6,064 bases of DNA from Spirochaetales bacterium (GTDB taxonomy: Bacteria; Spirochaetota; Spirochaetia; DSM-27196; SKKC01). The stretch is from contig SLAN01000066.1 of NCBI GenBank assembly GCA_007126865.1, forward strand, positions 1-6,064, given 5' to 3'. Below the pieces are notes generated by a model that did not search any database, had not been told where the DNA came from, and saw nothing but the letters and a program-made list of their open reading frames with translations. This document shows positions 1 through 5,066 of this stretch, in pieces (position 1 is the first letter of the stretch; every line of letters starts with the position of its first letter). The translations under genes were made by a program, and so were the position numbers.

Positions 1-1
1 A

Positions 2-385
2 CGAGGGTTCGACGTAGTATTCGACACCGTCGGAGGCGAGACGCTGCAGAAAAGTCTCCAGGCCGTGCGTATCGGCGGGCGGGTCGCGGGAATCGCGATG
101 CGCACCACCGGCAGTTTCGCTCCGGTACACGAGAAGGACTTAACGCTCAGCGGCGTGTTCATGGCTGCACCACTACTTACCGGTAATGCCCCCGCCATGG
201 TGCACCAACGACACATTCTCGAGACGCTCGGCCGCTGGAATCTTGCCAATCGATTCCGCCCGGTTGTCGACCACAGACATTTCGCGCTCGAGGACGTGGG
301 GCAGGCACATACCGCACTCGAGTCCGGCGGCGTACTCGGTAAGGCGGTAATCGAGATCGGTGACCACGCTGGAGAGCGGAGCTAG
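2..385 (+). CDS. Zinc-type alcohol dehydrogenase / quinone oxidoreductase, C-terminal part (5' truncated)
   Basis: The frame is open from the window edge and ends at TAG 383-385, giving the last 127 residues of a protein of probably about 310-340. The opening segment, GFDVVFDTVGGETL then KSLQAVRIGGRVAGI, is the second half of the MDR-superfamily nucleotide-binding Rossmann fold, where an Asp precedes the conserved VGG turn and the 'GGR' strand follows. The tail, FALEDVGQAHTALESGGVLGKAVIEI, is the classic MDR C-terminus (helix with AH, then GK and a final strand). The family reduces quinones or carbonyls with NADPH in the cytoplasm. The N-terminal catalytic domain is outside the window, so zinc dependence and substrate cannot be judged. 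It is followed after 5 nt by csaA, so the two are probably co-transcribed. Confidence 0.85.
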   Translation, partial: RGFDVVFDTVGGETLQKSLQAVRIGGRVAGIAMRTTGSFAPVHEKDLTLSGVFMAAPLLTGNAPAMVHQRHILETLGRWNLANRFRPVVDHRHFALEDVGQAHTALESGGVLGKAVIEIGDHAGERS

Positions 386-390
386 GTCCG

Positions 391-756
391 GTGCCTGAGT
401 ACGGAAGCGTTCCCGAACGTGTGGGGGAGGTGTCTCCGGATCTCTTCTCTGCGCTCGACCTGCGTGTCGGCACCGTCGTAGAGGTAGAAGATTTTCCCGA
501 GGCGCGCAAACCTGCATACCGGCTCCGCATCGACTTCGGAGCGCTCGGGATAATGAACAGCAGTGCACAGCTTACCGAACGGTATTCGGCCGACGACCTG
601 TTCGGCCGACAGGTTGTCGCCGTGGTCAATATCGGTGAGCGACGGATCGCCGGATTCACCAGTGAATGCCTCGTTCTCGGCGTCGATGACAAAGACGGGC
701 GTGTCGTCTGCCTCAAGCCCGATGCTCCCGTCGCGAACGGCCGGCGTGTGTACTGA
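391..756 (+). CDS. csaA: CsaA-type tRNA-binding protein / chaperone
   Basis: 121 residues, a single tRNA-binding OB-fold domain like that at the C-terminus of MetRS and in Trbp111. Family signatures run in order: LDLRVGTVVEVEDFPEARKP (about 23-42), RLRIDFGALGI with SSAQLTERY (about 44-63), GRQVVAVVNIGERRIAGF (about 69-86), SECLVLG (about 87-93) and a closing PDAPVANGRR. In the well-studied homologues it is a cytoplasmic homodimer that binds tRNA and has chaperone activity linked to protein export. The GTG start at 391 is chosen because GGAG at 378-381 lies 9 nt upstream. It adds about ten residues before the usual family start; GTG 421 or 430 are alternatives. It sits between a dehydrogenase and a methyltransferase with almost no spacing. 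Identity is clear; the physiological role is inferred from the family. Confidence 0.93.
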   Translation: MPEYGSVPERVGEVSPDLFSALDLRVGTVVEVEDFPEARKPAYRLRIDFGALGIMNSSAQLTERYSADDLFGRQVVAVVNIGERRIAGFTSECLVLGVDDKDGRVVCLKPDAPVANGRRVY

Positions 757-757
757 T

Positions 758-1978
758 ATGGCTCCGAGCCTCGATGAGTGGTTCTACAAGGTTGAGCGCT
801 TCGGCTGGCGTGGAAAAACGTACGAGCTCGGTCTCAGCCACGCTCTGTTCAGCAGTGACCGTATCGACGACGGATCGAAAGCTCTGCTCGGAGTTCTCGA
901 CGCACGGATGGACGACCGCTCGGATGTCCCTCGAGTTAACCGGGTCTACGACATCGGCTGCGGAAACGGCGTGCTCGGAATCTGTGTCGCCGGTGGGCTC
1001 TCCGCCGCAGAGTTGATTCTCGAAGACCGCGATGCGCTCGCGGTCGCGCTCGCCGTTCGGAACGCCGAACGAAACGCGCTGGAGTGCCGGACTGTGCCGT
1101 ATCCTCGACCGACCGGGATCGGAGCCGGTGTCGAGAGCGACCTGATCGTGTGCAACGTACCGGCGAAAGCCGGTGAACCGGTACACCGCCTCATCATCGA
1201 CCACGCGCTCGCCAATCTTGCCCCGTCCGGCTTCTTTCTGCTCGTCGTGGTCAATCCGATTGCCGATGCGCTCGCGATGCATCTCGAGCGACGTTCCGCC
1301 CATATCGAACGGCACGCCTTCCCCGGTCACACCGTCTTTGCGGTCGAACATACTCCCACTACAAGGGTAATAGAGCCTCCGTTGCCGGACGCGTATCGGC
1401 GGGGCGAGCAGGTAACGCTCGAGTTTCGCGGGATCGCGTATGAGTTCACGCCCACCCTGGGACTCGGAGAGTTCGATGGCCCCTCGTATACTACTGCGAT
1501 GCTCGCTCGTCTCGCCCTCGAGCGTTGCGCCGATCGTCCGGCCGTTCTCTACGAGCCGGGAGCAGGACACCTTCCGCTGATTCTCTCCCGGCTTCCGGAA
1601 GGCAGCCGTCCGCGGTCGTATCTCTTTGCCTGTCGCAATACCCTTGCCCTCCATGCGCTCGAAACGCTCAACACCTTCCCCGGCGTGCCGTACAAGTCGG
1701 AGATTTGTGAGCGCCCGTACGAGCTTCGACGCTTTGTCACTTCGGACGCGCTCGTCGTTATGCCTGTGGTGCCGGAGCCGCATACTCCGTTTGTCGAGGA
1801 GCTCCGCGGCGTTGCGGAGGCGGTTTCACATGCCGGTGGCGTCCTCGCAATCGCCGGTGCATCGGCAACCATATCCCGGCTCGAGAAGCGTCGTTTGCCG
1901 TTGCGAATCGTACGTCGAACGAAAAGCCGCGGCGTTCGCGGATTGATTCTTACACCGCGCGATCGAGCTGTTCGGTGA
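758..1978 (+). CDS. Class I SAM-dependent methyltransferase with a second, degenerate methyltransferase-like domain
   Basis: 406 residues from ATG 758, one nucleotide after the csaA TGA. The frame is open back to 563, but that part overlaps csaA. No Shine-Dalgarno is visible, so translation is probably coupled to csaA termination. The N-terminal domain (about 1-200) has SAM motif I VYDIGCGNGVLG (63-74), an acidic motif II LILED (86-90) and a motif-IV loop DLIVCNVPAKAGE (128-140), where N-V-P-A replaces the N-P-P-Y/F of N-methyltransferases such as RsmC and PrmC. The C-terminal domain (about 215-400) repeats the layout: VLYEPGAGHLPL (263-274) matches motif I, DALVVMPVVPE (330-340) matches motif IV, but the glycine loop and Asn are lost. 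The fold resembles the two-domain RsmC/RlmG rRNA guanine methyltransferases, with catalytic and degenerate halves in the opposite order. Substrate unknown; RNA is a guess supported by neighbours csaA and the RluA-type synthase. Confidence 0.75.
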   Translation: MAPSLDEWFYKVERFGWRGKTYELGLSHALFSSDRIDDGSKALLGVLDARMDDRSDVPRVNRVYDIGCGNGVLGICVAGGLSAAELILEDRDALAVALAVRNAERNALECRTVPYPRPTGIGAGVESDLIVCNVPAKAGEPVHRLIIDHALANLAPSGFFLLVVVNPIADALAMHLERRSAHIERHAFPGHTVFAVEHTPTTRVIEPPLPDAYRRGEQVTLEFRGIAYEFTPTLGLGEFDGPSYTTAMLARLALERCADRPAVLYEPGAGHLPLILSRLPEGSRPRSYLFACRNTLALHALETLNTFPGVPYKSEICERPYELRRFVTSDALVVMPVVPEPHTPFVEELRGVAEAVSHAGGVLAIAGASATISRLEKRRLPLRIVRRTKSRGVRGLILTPRDRAVR

Positions 1979-2726
1979 GCGTATCCCAGACCGGGTCGGC
2001 AGGAGGTGCGGCAACAATGCTGATCGGGTGTTCGAGTATCGGGTGCCGGAAGGATAGCTCGCGAGCATGAAGATGAATCATTCGATCGCGGTTCCCCCGC
2101 CGGGCGCCGTATTTCCGGTCCCCCTTTACCGGGCAGCCGATCGCGGATAACTGAACTCGAAGCTGATGAGTGCGTCCACTTTCCGGATGCAGTTCCACGA
2201 ACCAGTACCGGTCGCTCTCACCAATGGTGGTATATCGGCAAACACACCGCTTTCCTCCCGGCATCGGCCGGCCATACCAGACACTTCGGTTCTCCTTGTG
2301 CCGGTGCACGAGGTAATGCTCGAGCTCGCCGGCGTACGGTTCCGGCGGCGATTCGACCGCCGCCCAATACGTCTTGCGTATCTCTCCGCGTCGGAACATG
2401 GCGCTGAGACGGGTGGCTACCGTTCGTGTCCGCGCATAAAGCACGACGCCGCTAACCGGAGTATCGAGCCGGTGAACATCGTAGAGCTGCCCGACCGAGG
2501 CAGGGGCAATCGATCCGGTGCGGTTCACCTGTGTGGGCGCGGCGACGAGTTTATTGACGGAGATCAGGTGCTCATCTTCATATAGGCGCGGTGCTGCAGA
2601 CAAAGTGACTACACTCTCGCCAGGGCAGGCGAATGGTGTCAAGGCTGCGCCGTGCTCCTTAGGTTCCGTGCCCGCCTCGTCGCCACCGCTGCGCAGCACC
2701 GGCCGCTGCCGGCCCCAGTCGACCAT
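1950..2726 (-). CDS. RluA-family pseudouridine synthase
   Basis: Isomerises specific uridines in rRNA or tRNA to pseudouridine. The catalytic motif HRLDTPVSG has its Asp at about position 88 from ATG 2726. It is followed by KTYWAAVE, then the C-terminal signature HPESGRTHQLRVQLSAIGCP with VKGDRKYG, and IHLHARELSFRHPI. There is no S4 RNA-binding domain, so it belongs with the short RluA/TruC-like members; the target site cannot be assigned. The usual NKPxG loop reads NKLVAAP here. The start is uncertain. The frame runs back to GTG 2780, ATG 2726 and GTG 2699 lack a Shine-Dalgarno, and TTG 2642 has AAGGAG 12 nt upstream. The recognisable domain begins only near 2590, so the shorter TTG start (230 residues) may be correct. 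The stop TAA (1950-1952) lies inside the convergent methyltransferase gene. Confidence 0.9.
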   Translation of the reverse strand: MVDWGRQRPVLRSGGDEAGTEPKEHGAALTPFACPGESVVTLSAAPRLYEDEHLISVNKLVAAPTQVNRTGSIAPASVGQLYDVHRLDTPVSGVVLYARTRTVATRLSAMFRRGEIRKTYWAAVESPPEPYAGELEHYLVHRHKENRSVWYGRPMPGGKRCVCRYTTIGESDRYWFVELHPESGRTHQLRVQLSAIGCPVKGDRKYGARRGNRDRMIHLHARELSFRHPILEHPISIVAAPPADPVWDTLTEQLDRAV

Positions 2727-2781
2727 ACGGTAGGTGTACGCATGAACCCGCGAGATGATACGCTCGAACTGAACAAGCACG

Positions 2782-3330
2782 ATGAGTGATCAGGCACGTT
2801 TTCCGGACGAACTAACCGCTTTTCTCTTTGAGTACGCCGAAGAGGTGGCGCTATCATTCCCGGAGGCCAATGCGATTCCGGTGAATTTGAGTATCGCCTA
2901 TTTCGAGAGCATCGTGTACCTCACCGCGCGCGTACGAGTTCTCCTTCCGTATTTTCAGATCTCCGAAACCCTCGTTTCGGATGTCCGCCTGTCGGTGCGC
3001 GAGCGGCTGACCGAAGAGTTTCGTAACGCCGACCCCGAATTGCTCGGCTACCACACCGATCTCGCCACCGATGAATACGACCGGATCTGCCGGCGAAATG
3101 CGCCGTTCAGCGAACAGTGGTACCATCAGCTCTTTGAGGTATTTCGCCGACGTATGTGCGATTCGCTCAGCACGTCACGGCGCTATATCTGGAACCTCGA
3201 GATAGATCCCGATAGAACCGAGGAGAACGACGACGAGCAGCTTCTCGAGTTCGTGCATCGTGCCGAAATACACCAAGTCGTCCCGTTTCAACGACTTGTG
3301 ATAAACTTTTTCAACTACCAGATGGAATAG
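2782..3330 (+). CDS. Hypothetical protein, 182 residues, function unknown
   Basis: I do not recognise this family. The ATG at 2782 is the first start after an in-frame TGA at 2770. No clear Shine-Dalgarno precedes it, so it may be leaderless or start elsewhere. The protein is soluble-looking and rich in Glu, Asp, Arg and aromatics, with no signal peptide or membrane segment. It seems mostly helical, with an amphipathic N-terminus (FLFEYAEEVALSF, about 14-26), a hydrophobic middle (IVYLTARVRVLLPYF, about 44-58), an acidic linker (DPDRTEENDDEQ, about 142-153) and a C-terminus ending INFFNYQME. Codon use matches its neighbours, notably CTC GAG at 3196 and 3244. It is the first gene of a likely operon with the asparaginase-like and HD genes, 36-48 bp before the next start, and runs divergently from the pseudouridine synthase. 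Confidence 0.75.
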   Translation: MSDQARFPDELTAFLFEYAEEVALSFPEANAIPVNLSIAYFESIVYLTARVRVLLPYFQISETLVSDVRLSVRERLTEEFRNADPELLGYHTDLATDEYDRICRRNAPFSEQWYHQLFEVFRRRMCDSLSTSRRYIWNLEIDPDRTEENDDEQLLEFVHRAEIHQVVPFQRLVINFFNYQME

Positions 3331-3364
3331 GCGCCGGGTGCAAAAGGCGCGAGATGGAATAGGC
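3320..3364 (+). repeat. 13-bp direct repeat at the stop of the hypothetical gene, flanking a small inverted repeat
   Basis: AGATGGAATAGGC occurs at 3320-3332 and 3352-3364, a period of 32 bp. The first copy contains the TAG (3328-3330) that ends the upstream gene. Between them GCGCC (3331-3335) and GGCGC (3346-3350) can pair around a 10-nt loop. There is no T-tract, so this is not a standard terminator. The second copy lies just before the asparaginase-like start. Confidence 0.85.
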
Positions 3365-3378
3365 AAGTGAGTAGCCGG

Positions 3379-3894
3379 ATGCCGATCCGAGTCATCATAA
3401 CCGGAGGTACGTTTGACAAGGCGTACGATTCGTTACGCGGGGAGTTGACGCTTTCACGCACCCATCTGCCGGACATACTGCAGATGGTCCGGTGCACCGT
3501 CGATACACGTCCCGAGGTTCGTCTGTTGAAGGACAGTCTCGAGATGGACGACCACGACCGGCAGATCATCGCCGACGCGTGTCGCGAATGCGAGGAGCAG
3601 GTGGTCATCGTGACCCACGGTACCGATACCATGACAGAGACGGCGGCGGTGGTCGCCGCAGCGCACCTCGACAAGACAGTCGTTTTTACCGGCGCGATGA
3701 TTCCCTATGCTGTCAACGGCAGCGATGCTCTGTTCAATCTCGGTGGTGCATTCGCCGCCGCACAATCGTGTCCGCCTGGAGTCTATATCGCTATGAACGG
3801 TAAAGTATTCGAGTCAGGAGCGGTTCGTAAGAACCGGAGCAACGGAGTCTTTGAGGAGGTAACCGGTGACCGAAAAACGACCGACGCGCGATGA
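3379..3894 (+). CDS. Single-domain asparaginase-like protein
   Basis: 171 residues from ATG 3379; GTG 3367 in the same frame would give 175. Neither has a strong Shine-Dalgarno, and the ATG gives the usual start MPIRVIITGGTFDK. It matches only the N-terminal catalytic domain of L-asparaginases, which are about 330 residues. The signature TGGT (residues 8-11) carries the nucleophilic Thr11, HGTDTM (80-85) carries the second Thr-Asp pair (Thr82, Asp83), and DKTVVFTGAMIP (98-109) carries the catalytic Lys99. SDALFNLG and GVYIAMNGKVF follow. The C-terminal domain that completes the active site in the classical tetramer is absent. Single-domain proteins of this kind form a known family annotated as 'asparaginase domain', with no settled substrate that I know of. 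It probably hydrolyses an amide; asparagine is not assured. Its 3' end overlaps the HD gene by 29 bp. Confidence 0.88.
   Translation: MPIRVIITGGTFDKAYDSLRGELTLSRTHLPDILQMVRCTVDTRPEVRLLKDSLEMDDHDRQIIADACRECEEQVVIVTHGTDTMTETAAVVAAAHLDKTVVFTGAMIPYAVNGSDALFNLGGAFAAAQSCPPGVYIAMNGKVFESGAVRKNRSNGVFEEVTGDRKTTDAR
3853..3860 (+). promoter_or_regulatory. Shine-Dalgarno of the HD hydrolase gene
   Basis: GAGGAGGT lies 5 nt before GTG 3866. It is inside the coding sequence of the asparaginase-like gene and fixes the HD start at a GTG in the overlap. Confidence 0.85.
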
Positions 3895-4450
3895 TGCGCT
3901 CCGTCTCGTCCAGGAGCATATCCAGAACGAGAACCTTCGAAAGCATTGCCTCGCCGTGGAGGCGGTATTGCGGCATTTTGCCGAGCATTTCGGTGAGGAT
4001 GTCGAGAAGTGGGGGGCGATTGGATTGGTACACGATCTCGATTGGGAGGAACACCCCGACGAGCACTGTACGCATACGCGGCGGATTCTGACCGAGGAAG
4101 GGTGGCCGAATGACTACGTCCGGGCGGTAATGTCCCACGCGTGGGGAATGTTCACCGATGAGAAGCCGGAACACACCATGGAGAAGGTGCTCTATACGAT
4201 CGACGAGCTGACCGGTCTGATCACCGCGACTGCGCTCGTTCGACCGTCGAAGAGCATTCTGGATATGAAACCGAAGTCGGTTCGGAAAAAGTGGAAGGAG
4301 TCCGGCTTTGCCGCCGGGGCGAATCGCGAGATAATCGAACAGGGGGCGGAGATGCTCGGGATGGAACTCTCGGAAGTTATCGAACACACGCTGAAGGGAA
4401 TGCAGACCGTTGCCGATGATCTCGATCTCGCCGGCGAAGCGGGCGATTGA
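3866..4450 (+). CDS. HD-domain (HDIG-type) metal-dependent phosphohydrolase
   Basis: 194 residues from GTG 3866, chosen because GAGGAGGT (3853-3860) sits 5 nt upstream. The start lies 29 bp inside the asparaginase-like gene, in another frame, implying translational coupling. HD-superfamily metal ligands are visible: His27 in LRKHCLAVEAV, the His56-Asp57 pair in GLVHDLDWEEHP, and Asp113 in VLYTIDELTGLI. Further histidines occur at 63, 67, 70 and 91 (VMSHAWG). The length and the HD-at-55 layout match the small stand-alone HDIG hydrolases, cytoplasmic enzymes that usually cleave phosphate esters of nucleotides or related metabolites. The rest (KPKSVRKKWKESGFAAGANREIIEQGAEMLG) matches the usual C-terminal helical part. 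The substrate cannot be predicted. Confidence 0.9.
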   Translation: MTEKRPTRDDALRLVQEHIQNENLRKHCLAVEAVLRHFAEHFGEDVEKWGAIGLVHDLDWEEHPDEHCTHTRRILTEEGWPNDYVRAVMSHAWGMFTDEKPEHTMEKVLYTIDELTGLITATALVRPSKSILDMKPKSVRKKWKESGFAAGANREIIEQGAEMLGMELSEVIEHTLKGMQTVADDLDLAGEAGD

Positions 4451-4564
4451 ATCGCGACCGATCGGGTTAACCGATCCGAGGCGATGAGCCGATACAGGCG
4501 TTGAGACTGAGCATCTATGCGCGGGGTCCTCACGATACGGACCCGGCGATCTTCGCTTCGCCGG
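4451..4564. other. Convergent intergenic gap with three short inverted repeats
   Basis: This 114-bp gap separates the HD gene (plus) from the convergent gene ending at 4565 (minus). It holds GATCGG/CCGATC (4460-4465 and 4471-4476, loop 5), GGGTCC/GGACCC (4524-4529 and 4539-4544, loop 9), and CCGGCGA/TCGCCGG (4543-4549 and 4558-4564, loop 8). The last abuts the stop of the minus-strand gene and competes with the second for two bases. None is followed by a T-tract on either strand, so a Rho-independent terminator is not supported. They may protect 3' ends or assist termination. I see no gene here. Confidence 0.5.
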
Positions 4565-5026
4565 TTACGCTATGTCGACCATTCCCCCGACCGACTGTAC
4601 GTTGACGTAGATATCGCGGAATCGGCCGCTCGGCTCGATCTCGCCGACGGCGCGCGGATTCAGCGTGCTCAGATACGAGAGCACATCGTTCATGTCGTCC
4701 GAATTGTGGCAGACGGTATAGCGGAAATAGAGGCGCTTACTTTTCAGCAGATTCAATACGCGACGATCCTTGCAGACGGTCGGATCACCGTATTCACGCA
4801 ACGCATGGCGCAATCCGCCGTACCATGCCCGTCGCGTTCGAATCAGATTCGGTGTGTTTCCCTGATCGAGCACATAGAGCTCGAAAATCCCGGCAACCGA
4901 GGGGACCGAGCGGATCACCGCCGACTTGCTCGCTCGCTGAATCGGCGACCATACGACCGTGAAATAGGCATCCTGACCACGGTCCTGTCTTGTAATCGCT
5001 GCGTTTGTATTCGCCATCGATTCCAT
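4565..5026 (-). CDS. Hypothetical protein, 153 residues, function unknown
   Basis: Read on the minus strand from ATG 5026 to TAA 4565-4567; ATG 5017 (150 residues) is a close alternative. Neither has a convincing Shine-Dalgarno. I cannot name the family. The sequence has the look of a real globular protein: VPSVAGIFELYVLDQGN (about 41-57), then RRAWYGGLRHALREYGDP (about 65-82), a short basic stretch, RLYFRYTVCHNSDDMNDVLSYL (about 98-119), and a C-terminus rich in Val and Gly. There is no signal peptide or membrane segment. The opposite strand is also open (4517-5083), but its translation is Arg/Ile/His-rich without domain-like character. The gene is divergent from coaX with 40 bp between starts, so the two promoters must overlap or lie inside the genes. 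Confidence 0.65.
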   Translation of the reverse strand: MESMANTNAAITRQDRGQDAYFTVVWSPIQRASKSAVIRSVPSVAGIFELYVLDQGNTPNLIRTRRAWYGGLRHALREYGDPTVCKDRRVLNLLKSKRLYFRYTVCHNSDDMNDVLSYLSTLNPRAVGEIEPSGRFRDIYVNVQSVGGMVDIA

Positions 5027-5055
5027 CAATCTATCGGAAGAGGCCGTTGGAGGAA

Positions 5056-5061
5056 AGGAGG
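5056..5061 (+). promoter_or_regulatory. Shine-Dalgarno of coaX
   Basis: AGGAGG, within a purine-rich run from 5049 to 5067, ends 5 nt before ATG 5067. It is the strongest ribosome-binding site in the window and fixes the coaX start. Confidence 0.9.
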
Positions 5062-5066
5062 GAGAA

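Noticed and set aside
563..757. Extension of the methyltransferase frame upstream of ATG 758
   Set aside because: It overlaps csaA in another frame, and the added residues are Ser/Pro-rich and unlike the family.
713..1783. Long minus-strand open frame (356 codons) opposite the methyltransferase
   Set aside because: It is antisense to a gene with clear SAM motifs, and its translation is Arg/Glu-rich with no domain-like segments.
2166..2585. Plus-strand open frame opposite the pseudouridine synthase
   Set aside because: The opposite strand holds the conserved HRLD and RTHQLRVQL motifs, so this is a shadow.
3331..3350. Rho-independent terminator after the hypothetical gene
   Set aside because: The GCGCC/GGCGC stem is only 5 bp and no T-run follows; the next gene starts a few bases later.
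3791..4387. Minus-strand open frame opposite the HD hydrolase
   Set aside because: The plus strand carries the HD metal-ligand pattern and a strong ribosome-binding site.
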